Below are positions 47,649 through 56,503 of a stretch of 64,000 bases of DNA, piece by piece. The position numbers and the translations under genes were made by a program. The stretch is from Kalymmatonema hyalinum WJT4-NPBG1 (GTDB taxonomy: Bacteria; Cyanobacteriota; Cyanobacteriia; Cyanobacteriales; Nostocaceae). A model generated the notes under the pieces. It was not told where the DNA came from, did no database searches, and saw nothing but the letters and a program-made list of their open reading frames with translations. The first letter of the stretch is position 1. Each line of letters opens with the position of its first letter. The stretch lies in assembly GCA_019359075.1 (NCBI GenBank), contig JAHHIB010000029.1, positions 1 to 64,000 on the forward strand, read 5' to 3'.

Positions 47649-48722
47649 TCAAAAGTTTAAAATTTGCATGAACCATTGTTCAAAGCGATCGCCCAATGCT
47701 TCCAGAGAAAATTCGCTTTCTGCGGATGCGCGACAGGTTTGACGGTTGATTTCATCCAAGCGAGAAATAGCATCGACTAACCCAGGAACACTATCAGGTT
47801 CTACCAAGAAACCCGTTTTGCCATCTTTAACGATTTCCGCTGGACCACCGCGACGATAGGATATTACGGGAACTCCGCAAGCAAGTGCTTCTATTGCGAC
47901 ATTTCCGAATGCTTCCACCCAATGGTGTGTCATCAACAACGCCCGACACTCGCGCACAACTTGCTGCATTTGGGAAGTTGATAAAAATCCTAAATACTCA
48001 AAAGGTGCATTTGGGTAATTCTGACAAATCTGCTCCCAGTATGATTTATCTTGGAGTTTACCCATAATTTTTAATGGAATGTTGGTGATTTGTGCCACAG
48101 ACACCGCATCTTCCAAACCTTTCTCTGGGGAAATTCGACCTACCCAAGCTAACTGTTGTTTTGGTTGGGCGCAAAACTCGTACAGCGAGACATCAATTCC
48201 ATTACTTAAACAAAAAAACTGGTCGTCAAGAGTGAAAGTGGCAGCTTGTGCCAGGCTATGAAAGCCAATCGTACCAGGAAACCGCTTTGCAACTTGTTTG
48301 ATAATTTGGTCTAAGGCATTACTCAATGAACCCATGCTAATTAAGTGGGCAATGGGACGTTGAAAAAAAGGTGTTAAATACAACGGCAACCAATCATAAG
48401 CAAAGTTGACAATCAAATCGTACTCACCTTGAACCTGACGAGCATAGTCCCACATATTCGCCAGCACGGAATTTTCTGGCATAGTAACAGGGGCTGTGCG
48501 TTCCTGACTTTGGGCAATGATTTGTAAATTGCCAGCAATTTGCACAATTGGTAAAGAATTCCATGTAGATCCAGAAGGGGCAACGATTTGCAGTTTATGA
48601 CCGCGCCGGATCATTTCTTGGGCGATGTTATGCAAGGTCAATTCCACACCGCCCCCGAGTCCAGTACCAAGTGGTCCAACGGGCGTGGAGACAAAGAGTA
48701 GTCTAAGAGGTTTGGAAGTCAT
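47649..48722 (-). CDS. GT4 glycosyltransferase, pterin glucosyltransferase-like
   Basis: 357-residue GT-B enzyme. The N-terminal LLFVSTPVGPLGTGLGGGVE, then ELTLHNIAQEMIRRGH, and the middle YDWLPLYLTPFFQRPIAHLI, MGSLSNALDQ closely resemble the UDP-glucose:tetrahydrobiopterin glucosyltransferase described from Synechococcus. That similarity is from memory. The nucleotide-sugar site is in LAWVGRISPEKGLEDAV and EAFGNVAIEALACGVPVISY. It may make a glycosylated pterin that protects photosynthesis under UV-A. Other acceptors are possible. Confidence 0.75.
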   Translation of the reverse strand: MTSKPLRLLFVSTPVGPLGTGLGGGVELTLHNIAQEMIRRGHKLQIVAPSGSTWNSLPIVQIAGNLQIIAQSQERTAPVTMPENSVLANMWDYARQVQGEYDLIVNFAYDWLPLYLTPFFQRPIAHLISMGSLSNALDQIIKQVAKRFPGTIGFHSLAQAATFTLDDQFFCLSNGIDVSLYEFCAQPKQQLAWVGRISPEKGLEDAVSVAQITNIPLKIMGKLQDKSYWEQICQNYPNAPFEYLGFLSTSQMQQVVRECRALLMTHHWVEAFGNVAIEALACGVPVISYRRGGPAEIVKDGKTGFLVEPDSVPGLVDAISRLDEINRQTCRASAESEFSLEALGDRFEQWFMQILNF

Positions 48723-48797
48723 CCGCAGAAGGTATTTTCAACCACTTTATGTAACAATACGGTTCAGTGAAGGATTTTCAGTGAGATTTGGTGATGG

Positions 48798-48952
48798 TGT
48801 AAAGACGCGCCATGGCGCGTCTTTACATTGCTAGCTTGTAGTAAGCGCTTTAGCGCTAAAGCGCTACTACATACCTTTAACACGTAAGGTGTGCCGTGCG
48901 AACGCAAAACCCGGATGTAGTCGGCAAAATACGGTAAGCACGGCACACCCTA
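48798..48952. repeat. Cluster of three palindromic repeats
   Basis: Three elements sit side by side. A perfect 30-bp palindrome is centred on GCGCCATGGCGC (48798-48827). An imperfect one is built on AGCGCTTTAGCGCTAAAGCGCT (two arms, 48838-48870). An inverted repeat AAGGTGTGCCGTGC / GCACGGCACACCC lies at 48886-48950. All are non-coding, between the GT4 gene and the CHAT gene. They may be mobile palindromic repeats that collect here. Confidence 0.7.
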
Positions 48953-48971
48953 CAATACTGAAACTGTCTTT

Positions 48972-49010
48972 AATTTTGAATTTTGAATTTTGAATTTTGA
49001 ATTTTGAATT
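48972..49010. repeat. AATTTTGA tandem repeat
   Basis: About five tandem units of the 8-base AATTTTGA end one base before the stop codon of the CHAT/NB-ARC gene. A simple-sequence repeat. Confidence 0.75.
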
Positions 49011-49011
49011 G

Positions 49012-52000
49012 TTAATGCCACCATCGTGCCACATTTGAGATAGCACAACTCACTTCTGCTATTGCTTCCTGACCTCCTAATGCAAAAATAACTGGAACTA
49101 GTTTCTCTATGTCACTCAATAAATTCCGACGAGTACGGAGAGAGAGCTCATGAAGTGTCTGCCCCCAGACTGGAAAAAGTAGAGTTGTTGGTATTTTTGA
49201 CAAAGGGAGAGCTAAGGCAGCTAGTGGCTGGGCGCGAGAATACTCATCCTGAATCAGTTTTGCCGCAGCCAGTGCTTCGGGTAATACTTCAGGCAGTTTG
49301 TCGGCTAAGGCTGCTAGTGCCTCTGCGCGATCTGACTCATCCTGAATCAGTTTTGCGGCAGTCAGTGCTTCGGGTAATAAATCAATAGGCAGTTTGTCGG
49401 CTAAGGCTGCTAGTGCCGTGGCGCGAGATGTCTCAGACTGAATCAGTTTTGCGGCAGCCAGTGCTTCGGGTAATACTTGTGGCAGTTTGTCGGCTAAGGC
49501 TGCTAGTGCCCTGGCGCGACTATACTCATCCTGAATCAGTTTTGCGGCAGTCAGTGCTTCGGGTAATAAATCAATAGGCAGTTTGTCGGCTAAGGCAGCT
49601 AGTGCCCTGGCGCGAGAATACTCATCCTGAATCAGTTTTGCCGCAGCCAGTGCTTCGGGTAATAAATCAATAGGCAGTTTGTCGGCTAAGGCAGCTAGTG
49701 CCCTGGCGCGAGAATACTCATCCTGAATCAGTTTTGCCGCAGCCAGTGCTTCGGGTAATAAATCAATAGGCAGTTTGTCGGCTAAGGCTGCTAGTGCCCA
49801 GACGCGAGATGTCTCAGACTGAATCAGTTTTGCGGCAGCCAGTGCTTCGGGTAATACTTGTGGCAGTTTGTCGGCTAAGGCTGCTAGTGCCGTGGCGCGA
49901 AAATACTCATCCTGAATCAGTTTTGCGGCAGCCAGTGCTTCGGGTAATACTTGTGGCAGTTTGTCGGCTAAAGCTGCTAGTGCCGTGGCGCGACTATACT
50001 CATCCTGAATCAGTTTTGCGGCAGTCAGTGCTTCGGGTAATAAATCAATAGGCAGTTTGTCGGCTAAGGCTGCTAGTGCCGTGGCGCGAGATGTCTCAGA
50101 CTGAATCAGTTTTGCGGCAGCCAGTGCTTCGGGTAATACTTGTGGCAGTTTGTCGGCTAAAGCTGCTAGTGCGTAGGCGCGACTATACTCATCCTGAATC
50201 AGTTTTGCGGCAGCCAGTGCTTCGGGTAATACTTGTGGCAGTTTGTCGGCTAAGGCTGCTAGTGCCGTGGCGCGAGATGTCTCAGACTGAATCAGTTTTG
50301 CGGCAGCCAGTGCTTCGGGTAATACTTGTGGCAGTTTGTCGGCTAAAGCTGCTAGTGCCGTGGCGCGACTATACTCATCCTGAATCAGTTTTGCGGCAGT
50401 CAGTGCTTCGGGTAATAAATCAATAGGCAGTTTGTCGGCTAAGGCTGCTAGTGCCGTGGCGCGATATTGCTCATTCTGGATCAGTTTTGCCGCAGCCAGT
50501 GCTTCGGGTAATAAATCAATAGGCAGTTTGTCGGCTAAGGCTGCTAGTGCCGTGGCGCGATTATACTCATCCTGAATCAGTTTTGCGGCAGCCAGTGCTT
50601 CGGGTAATAAATCAATAGGCAGTTTGTCGGCTAAGGCAGCTAGTGCCCAGACGCGATTATACTCATCCTGAATCAGTTTTGCGGCAGCCAGTGCTTCGGG
50701 TAATACTTGTGGCAGTTTGTCGGCTAAGGCTGCTAGTGCCGTGGCGCGATTATACTCATCCTGAATCAGTTTTGCGGCAGCCAGTGCTTCGGGTAATAAA
50801 TCAATAGGCAGTTTGTCGGCTAAGGCTGCTAGTGCCCAGACGCGATATTCCTCAGACTGAATCAGTTTTGCGGCAGCCAGTGCTTCGGGTAATAAATCAA
50901 TAGGCAGTTTGTCGGCTAAGGCTGCTAGTGCCCAGACGCGAGATGTCTCAGACTGAATCAGTTTTGCGGCAGCCAGTGCTTCGGGTAATACTTGTGGCAG
51001 TTTGTCGGCTAAGGCTGCTAGTGCCGTAGCGCGAGATTGCTCAAACTGAATCAGTTTTGCGGCAGCCAGTGCTTCGGGTAATAAATCAATAGGCAGTTTG
51101 TCGGCTAAGGCTGCTAGTGCCGTGGCGCGAAAATACTCATGCTGAATCAGTTTTGCGGCAGCCAGTGCTTCGGGTAATACTTCTGGCAGTTTGTCGGCTA
51201 AGGCTGCTAGTGCCGTGGCGCGAGATTCCTCAGACTGAATCAGTTTTGCCGCAGCCAGTGCTTTTGAGAGTGCTAGTTCTTTTAAGTTTGGTGGCAAACA
51301 ATTAACTAGCTGTGTAAGCGATCGCGCTTTTTGTTCTGGATTCGAGCCTTGTAGGGTATAAGCTAATGCTTGTTCAGGAGTCCATACATTTTTTTTCACC
51401 AACGCTTGCAGCAATTCTACTGGTACATTAGCTGTCAGACTATTAAGGGATGCAGTCATCAGAGCATAACGACACTGTAGTCCTATTGATTGCGAAGGTT
51501 TTTCCTGAAACATCTCTTCTGCTAAAACCCAAGCACGTGCTACATCAGTCACAAAAATGGCATTTTGCCCTAAGCGATTGGCTCCGCCAGTGCCCCTTGG
51601 GCAATCGCATGCCTCATACCACCCATTGCCTCCTGTCTCTGTTTCCTCTTGCAACAACGAGTGAATTTCCTCTGTTTTAAGAGCCTTTTCTAAATGCCAA
51701 CTCAGGCGCTGATGTATATAACCATCATCAGGTAGGGTATGCCATAGACCATTTTCGGTTTTTTTGCAATACTTCTCCAAAAACTGGCTATGAGCATCAA
51801 CCAACTTCAAACCCAATCCGGGCAAATCCCCACGACGTTTTGGTGTCGAGGGAGCAGTTAACAAATTACGTGCTAGGTCATGCAATAAGTCGTGTAAACG
51901 ATATGTGCGTGTTCCGTCAACCAGAGAAACACCAGGTAATAGTAACGCTTTACTTCGTAAACATTCCAATATATCAGAAGCATCGCGTTCATCATCCATA

Positions 52001-53511
52001 TCCCAAAGTGTTACCGTCATTTTCTGAGTCATGGAAGCATCTTCAGGTAACACCCCCAGCCATATAAAATTCTCGCGTTCAAATTCTTCCAGACGCTGTA
52101 TGCTTAAGTTGAATGACGCAGTTAAACTGAGCTTTTTTAAAGAAGCTTCATCACTATTTCCCCCACCTCCCGGTCTGTCAAATGTTTTTAACCGGGCAAC
52201 TTCCCCCTGAATATCTTTTAACAGAATTGCCCAGGATAGACCGCTCATAACCTGAGCCGCAGCCAGTTCAAGCGCCAGAGGTAGATAACCAAGCGATGCA
52301 GCTAAATCTGCTGCTGGCTGACGTTCTGCATCTTGTAGGTTACGCCCTAGCTTGTTTGTCAGCAATTCCATTGCTTGTTCTGGCTTCATGACATCCAAGC
52401 TATAGGTGCTAGCTCCCAATGCATCAGCGATCATACCCTCACGAGTTGTAACCAGCACCTGACAACGAGAACCACCAACGTTAAATGCTTGTGCGTCTTT
52501 GGTATTCCAAGCATCATCTACTACCAACAAAACAGCTTTGTCATACAGCAGAGTCCGGAGATGATTGGTAGCAGCTTCTATACTGGTTGGTTTAAAGTTA
52601 TAGTCACCCAAAGCCTGCACCCAACCGCTAAGTAGTGGGAGGACATCCGGTTGCTGACCTAAAGTTGCCCAAAGAATGCCATCACAAAAGTGAGCTTGCA
52701 CATCTTCATCATGTGCCAAAGCAGCTGCTAGAGTCGATTTTCCCACAGAACCTAAGCCGTGAATAGCAGTAATTACCAAAGTGCGAGTATCTGATAATTC
52801 TGTAAGCAGACGATTTTTTAAGCCTTGGCTGTATTCTGGGCGGTCTACAAAGTAAGCTGGCAGGGGTGGTGCTTGAAAGGGAATGCCTTTCGGTAAACGG
52901 TTTTTATAGATTGGTTTATAGAGTTTATCTTTAGTTTTTATTTTAATAACTGGAATTTGCCCTTCAGAAAGATGTTCTAATTGAATTGCAACCTGACCTT
53001 CTTCAAAAGCCCTTTGATATGCATCTTGATTATTTGGAGTTGGGTAGCCCAATCCATCGTAAAAACCAATAGCAAAGGCGATCGCTGCCTTATCCCCAAT
53101 CGGCTGATTCATCCCAATCGCATAATTAATGTGTTCGCTAATTGCAGTAGCTGGTTTGGCAGAATGACAGGCGTTAAGCAGTACGCATTCCACATAATTT
53201 GCGTGCAACTGAAACAGTGATGCTAGTCCGGATGCTGGGACAGGCTTGTTTTCTCCCCCGTCGTCTTCTAACACCAAGCTGCCATCTTCCAGCCCGTGTC
53301 CGCAAAAGTGGACGATTTGCGGTTGTTCTTCTGCAATAGCGCGGCGAATATCCTGAGGGCGGACAGCAGTTCTAAGTGTAATCTTAAATAAATCCCGCTT
53401 GACAGCACGTCGGATAGCTTCTTCAATTGAGCGAATTTCCTTATCCAAGCGCAATCCGTGGGGAATTGCAGTCAGAATCAGGATTGTTTTGACACCCGTG
53501 CTGTGACTCAT
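49012..53511 (-). CDS. CHAT-NB-ARC (STAND) protein with 22 near-identical repeats
   Basis: 1499-residue NLR-like protein. (1) CHAT caspase-like peptidase, residues about 5-185, with likely dyad H72 (VHFCGHG) and C115 (LLNACHS). (2) NB-ARC/STAND ATPase, about 222-450: Walker A GLGSVGKST (252-260), Walker B LLVVDDAW (328-335), VLVTTR sensor, GYLPLALEL. (3) Winged helix ending in YRLHDLLHDLAR, equivalent to the MHD motif of plant NLRs. (4) Linker (GLWHTLPDDGYIHQRLSWHL). (5) About residues 748-1435: 22 repeats of 31/32 residues, consensus AAAKLIQDEYSRATALAALA then DKLPxxLPEAL. (6) A unique C-terminal cap. By family logic the repeats sense a ligand, ATP-driven oligomerisation activates CHAT, and CHAT cleaves a target in defence or cell death. 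No ligand or target is readable. Monocistronic. Start ATG fits the CHAT fold. Confidence 0.9.
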   Translation of the reverse strand: MSHSTGVKTILILTAIPHGLRLDKEIRSIEEAIRRAVKRDLFKITLRTAVRPQDIRRAIAEEQPQIVHFCGHGLEDGSLVLEDDGGENKPVPASGLASLFQLHANYVECVLLNACHSAKPATAISEHINYAIGMNQPIGDKAAIAFAIGFYDGLGYPTPNNQDAYQRAFEEGQVAIQLEHLSEGQIPVIKIKTKDKLYKPIYKNRLPKGIPFQAPPLPAYFVDRPEYSQGLKNRLLTELSDTRTLVITAIHGLGSVGKSTLAAALAHDEDVQAHFCDGILWATLGQQPDVLPLLSGWVQALGDYNFKPTSIEAATNHLRTLLYDKAVLLVVDDAWNTKDAQAFNVGGSRCQVLVTTREGMIADALGASTYSLDVMKPEQAMELLTNKLGRNLQDAERQPAADLAASLGYLPLALELAAAQVMSGLSWAILLKDIQGEVARLKTFDRPGGGGNSDEASLKKLSLTASFNLSIQRLEEFERENFIWLGVLPEDASMTQKMTVTLWDMDDERDASDILECLRSKALLLPGVSLVDGTRTYRLHDLLHDLARNLLTAPSTPKRRGDLPGLGLKLVDAHSQFLEKYCKKTENGLWHTLPDDGYIHQRLSWHLEKALKTEEIHSLLQEETETGGNGWYEACDCPRGTGGANRLGQNAIFVTDVARAWVLAEEMFQEKPSQSIGLQCRYALMTASLNSLTANVPVELLQALVKKNVWTPEQALAYTLQGSNPEQKARSLTQLVNCLPPNLKELALSKALAAAKLIQSEESRATALAALADKLPEVLPEALAAAKLIQHEYFRATALAALADKLPIDLLPEALAAAKLIQFEQSRATALAALADKLPQVLPEALAAAKLIQSETSRVWALAALADKLPIDLLPEALAAAKLIQSEEYRVWALAALADKLPIDLLPEALAAAKLIQDEYNRATALAALADKLPQVLPEALAAAKLIQDEYNRVWALAALADKLPIDLLPEALAAAKLIQDEYNRATALAALADKLPIDLLPEALAAAKLIQNEQYRATALAALADKLPIDLLPEALTAAKLIQDEYSRATALAALADKLPQVLPEALAAAKLIQSETSRATALAALADKLPQVLPEALAAAKLIQDEYSRAYALAALADKLPQVLPEALAAAKLIQSETSRATALAALADKLPIDLLPEALTAAKLIQDEYSRATALAALADKLPQVLPEALAAAKLIQDEYFRATALAALADKLPQVLPEALAAAKLIQSETSRVWALAALADKLPIDLLPEALAAAKLIQDEYSRARALAALADKLPIDLLPEALAAAKLIQDEYSRARALAALADKLPIDLLPEALTAAKLIQDEYSRARALAALADKLPQVLPEALAAAKLIQSETSRATALAALADKLPIDLLPEALTAAKLIQDESDRAEALAALADKLPEVLPEALAAAKLIQDEYSRAQPLAALALPLSKIPTTLLFPVWGQTLHELSLRTRRNLLSDIEKLVPVIFALGGQEAIAEVSCAISNVARWWH
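49200..51264. repeat. 93/96-bp coding tandem repeat array
   Basis: About 22 tandem units inside the CHAT/NB-ARC gene. Two length classes alternate irregularly: 93 bp (QVLP or EVLP) and 96 bp (IDLLP). Framework codons are almost identical from unit to unit. The changes cluster in one short stretch of seven codons. This is a recently amplified protein repeat and not a CRISPR array: there are no spacers and the frame is kept. Confidence 0.92.
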
Positions 53512-53893
53512 AAGAGCTTGGAGAAAGGGTTAGTACTTACGCGTTGACATAGTAGACAGAATAAAAAGTTGCCAGAAAGTTGGCAAAAGAACTTTTATAT
53601 TTAACTTTTATATTTAATAAGTGAAACTGAGGTTAACTTATGCAACAATGACCGAAAAAGAAAAGGATACAAGCCCCCAACTTATGGTATGGAGAAGAAA
53701 AAATGCGGAGCAACTTTATTCAAGCCCCTGGATTCATTCGTGGGGTCTTCACTTTTGACTTTTGACTTTTGACTTTTGACTTCCCCGAAGGGGTGACCTG
53801 TGTTAGCTGATTTTTACCCAAGTAGAGTATTATTTCGTACATAACAGACTGACTTGAGGGCGATCGCCAATGCTTTGGCGAATTACCAGACGC
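53512..53893. other. Spacer with heptad repeats
   Basis: No gene. It contains four to five tandem TTTTGAC heptads (53753-53781) and AT-rich sequence that should carry the promoter of the CHAT/NB-ARC gene near its right-hand neighbour (53512-53650). No operator-like palindrome was noticed. Confidence 0.4.
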
Positions 53894-55060
53894 TTAAAAA
53901 TTCTCCTCTTCTTCCTCTTCCTCTTCGTCTGTATCCTCTTCCTCACTTGCATCACCAGGCAAAGCACGGATACGATTCATCTGTGAAAGAGCATACTTTG
54001 CTGTTGCTTGCACATCTGCATCTGGATCTTGCATAGCATGAGATAACATTTGACTCATTTGAGCCATCATGTCATATATGCGAGTCAAGTCGCGAATGGC
54101 ATTTTGTCGCACTTGTGGGCTTTCATCTTGCAGTGAGACTGCCAAAGCGCGGTTCATTGGTTTGAGTGCGCGGGTGCTAATTTCCGATAGGGCTGCTAAA
54201 ATCAAGCTGCGTTGCTGAGAATCTGCATCCATCATCAAGTCAACCAACGGCTGAATTGCCCGCGAGTCTCCTTTTTGACCCAAATCCCAAATAGCTTTGC
54301 GTCGCTGTGTTGAGTCTGGACTGCGTAAGTCTTCAATCAATTGGTCAATAATATTGACTTTGGCAAGGCGAGAAGTTGTTTCCATAGGTAAAAATTGTGT
54401 AGAAGGTGATACCGTTGTTTCTTGTGTATTAATCACACCAGCACCATTAGACGGCACGTCGTTTGTAGTATCAAACTTTTGTATTGTTGGCTGAACTGGA
54501 CTGGTGTTCACCTGAGTATAACTTTCTGGATATTTTGCAACTTTTTTACCTTGAGGAAGCCTTCTCACCGCATACAGCAATGCGCCAATACTTCCCAAAA
54601 CACCAATACCTACGAGTGACCACCAAACTATACCTCTATCTGCCTCTTCCTTAGGAGTGGGTTCAGCGGTAGCATTAATAGCAAGAGAAGAAGTGACTAA
54701 TTTTTCGTTGATTGCTGTCTGAAGACTCTGCCTGGTTGCGTTACCAAAAATACCGTCTACTGTTAAACCTTTTGCTTGTTGGAATTTAGTAACGGCAACG
54801 CTTGTACTTGCGCCAAAACGTCCATCTATCTCACCATTATAGTATCCTAACTTCTTAAGTAGGGTTTGCAATGACTTCACTTGTGCACCTGTGCTGCCAA
54901 GTCTAAGAAGAGACTGCGGGGTAGTGTCTTTGTCCAGGGCTTGAGCAAGTTCTAAATTTCTGAAAACTGGCTCAGGTGTGAGTGTGCTTGCTTGACGTTG
55001 GTCAAATCCTAAGCAAGCAAGGCAAGTGATAAAAACAATTGAGGAATAGCGTAGCCTCAT
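53894..55060 (-). CDS. Peptidoglycan-binding, TM and HEAT-repeat protein
   Basis: 388-residue envelope protein with an unusual order. Signal peptide (MRLRYSSIVFITCLACLGF); PG_binding_1 domain (about 45-115: LGSTGAQVKSLQTLLKKLGY, DGRFGASTSVAVTKFQQAKG); membrane segment (about 140-165: WWSLVGIGVLGSIGALLYAV); low-complexity linker; then HEAT repeats (about 240-370: STQRRKAIWDLGQKGDSRAI, DADSQQRSLILAALSEIS, DESPQVRQNAIRDLTRI, DPDADVQATAKYALSQM) and an acidic tail of Glu. It would anchor a cytosolic HEAT scaffold to the wall. The upstream Met at 55108 would bury the signal peptide, so I chose 55060. Confidence 0.8.
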   Translation of the reverse strand: MRLRYSSIVFITCLACLGFDQRQASTLTPEPVFRNLELAQALDKDTTPQSLLRLGSTGAQVKSLQTLLKKLGYYNGEIDGRFGASTSVAVTKFQQAKGLTVDGIFGNATRQSLQTAINEKLVTSSLAINATAEPTPKEEADRGIVWWSLVGIGVLGSIGALLYAVRRLPQGKKVAKYPESYTQVNTSPVQPTIQKFDTTNDVPSNGAGVINTQETTVSPSTQFLPMETTSRLAKVNIIDQLIEDLRSPDSTQRRKAIWDLGQKGDSRAIQPLVDLMMDADSQQRSLILAALSEISTRALKPMNRALAVSLQDESPQVRQNAIRDLTRIYDMMAQMSQMLSHAMQDPDADVQATAKYALSQMNRIRALPGDASEEEDTDEEEEEEEENF

Positions 55061-55185
55061 ATAGCAAGTCTCAGCCAGAACGTGCGTTGGAAGCCATTGA
55101 TACCACAATAACTATAAGCTATATAAATATTAAATGCTTTTTCTTGGCTTCAGCAAATCGAACACACCGTGACGTACTCCTACAC

Positions 55186-56466
55186 TTACCCGATAGGGAA
55201 GTGTAGGCTTCTCCTCCGAGATGTCCCGGATTCGCGTTTTATAGTGAGGCGAACGCCCAGCCCCACTTTTTTGATAAGAATTCCAGAATTCAAATCACGA
55301 GGCATAGATGCACCGCAAGAGCATTCATGCCATCTATCACTCAATTCTTTGGGAACTCTGTTGAGGCACATTGCACAATGTTGGGATGTTCCAGCCGGAT
55401 TGACTTTTACGACCAACCGCCCAGCTTTTACAGCTTTGTACGGCAAGATTTCGTTAAGGAACCCAGCTATCCCAGCATCAGCAAAACTTTTGTTCAAGCC
55501 GGACTTAGCCGCTTGACCGTTAGGCAGAAACTCTCCCTTTTCATTCTGTTTGGGTTTGTTTCGTTTTGCCATATTGGAAACTTTGAGATCTTCTACAAAA
55601 ATAACCTCGGCTTTGTCTACTAAATCACGCGCTAATTCAAAGTGCCATTGCTTACGCTGTCTCGCTATTTGCTGATGCAACTTAGCAATGCGTGACCCAA
55701 GTTTGCGTCGTGCGGTAGAACCTTTCTTTCTTAACTCCCTTTTGGCTTGTAGTTTGGCTAGCCTCTCTTCGCCTTGTCGGTAGAACTTGGGGGGTTCTAC
55801 CATTGTTCCGTCAGAGCAAGCCGCAAAATATTCCAGACCTGCATCAACGCCAATGCTATTAACCTCGGTTGGCTCAATGTCAATGGTTGGATTATCGGGA
55901 ATCGAAGCATCTTCTAGGGTCAGCGTCACGTACCAGCCATCAGCCTTGAGAGTGACCAATGCTCGCTTGATGGTAAACCCGTCAGGAATAGGACGGTGCT
56001 GAACAAACTTTATCTTGCCCAGCTTTGGAAGCTCAATTCGATTCCCCTGGATGCAGTCAGGCTTTACCCGTTGATACGCAAAAGTGCGATAGCGGTTTTT
56101 ACCTTTAAATCTTGGCTTGCCACTACGCTTGCCGTTGCTATCACCTTTGATGAATCGCGCAAAAGCCAGGTCTACCCGTTTCACCATGTCTTGCAAGACA
56201 TCGGCGTGAATATCTTTGTACCACTCTCGCTCTGCCTTGAGAGACACTAAAGAGCGTTTCTGTCCATAGTATTCAGGCTGCTCTCTAGGTTCTGCAATGC
56301 TGCACACCAACGGACAAGCGTTGATAGGGCAACTATTCATTTCATACCAATCAAACCTATCTGCCAGCAAATAATTGTATTGGTGTCGCAACATATCGAG
56401 CCATTTGCTCATGCGACACCGCTGGTCAGAAGTTGGCAGAAGTTTGTACTGGTAAGCAATTTTCAT
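55186..56466 (-). CDS. tnpB: TnpB RNA-guided nuclease of IS605 type
   Basis: 426-residue OrfB/TnpB. Helix-turn-helix start MKIAYQYKLLPTSDQ. RuvC-like nuclease with Asp in NSIGVDAGLEYF (D208 from this start), Glu in VIFVEDLKVSNM (E292) and Asp in MPRDLNSGILI (D391). Zinc finger CAMC...CSC (C364, C367, C382, C384). All catalytic residues are present, so it should be active. Such proteins cut DNA guided by an RNA made from the element's 3' end. The ATG at 56466 matches the family. An upstream ATG adds six residues. Confidence 0.93.
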   Translation of the reverse strand: MKIAYQYKLLPTSDQRCRMSKWLDMLRHQYNYLLADRFDWYEMNSCPINACPLVCSIAEPREQPEYYGQKRSLVSLKAEREWYKDIHADVLQDMVKRVDLAFARFIKGDSNGKRSGKPRFKGKNRYRTFAYQRVKPDCIQGNRIELPKLGKIKFVQHRPIPDGFTIKRALVTLKADGWYVTLTLEDASIPDNPTIDIEPTEVNSIGVDAGLEYFAACSDGTMVEPPKFYRQGEERLAKLQAKRELRKKGSTARRKLGSRIAKLHQQIARQRKQWHFELARDLVDKAEVIFVEDLKVSNMAKRNKPKQNEKGEFLPNGQAAKSGLNKSFADAGIAGFLNEILPYKAVKAGRLVVKVNPAGTSQHCAMCLNRVPKELSDRWHECSCGASMPRDLNSGILIKKVGLGVRLTIKRESGTSRRRSLHFPIG

Positions 56467-56472
56467 GAGACA

Positions 56473-56502
56473 ATTGTACTGCATATCTAATGTAAATACA
56501 AT
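56473..56502. promoter_or_regulatory. Candidate operator between tnpB and RHH gene
   Basis: ATTGTA (56473-56478) and TACAAT (56497-56502) form an inverted repeat with 18 bases between, filling most of the 37-bp gap between the divergent starts. Ribbon-helix-helix proteins usually bind such short inverted repeats and repress their own promoter. Confidence 0.4.
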
Positions 56503-56503
56503 C

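Noticed and set aside
49200-51264. CRISPR-like regular repeats
   Set aside because: Units are 93/96 bp with no unique spacers and translate to a continuous protein repeat in frame.
49155-51305. Open frames on the plus strand across the CHAT gene repeats (for example 49794-50051 and 50076-50426)
   Set aside because: They are the antisense reading of a 93/96-bp coding repeat. Periodicity keeps them open. They have no start signals and the sense frame carries the known domains.
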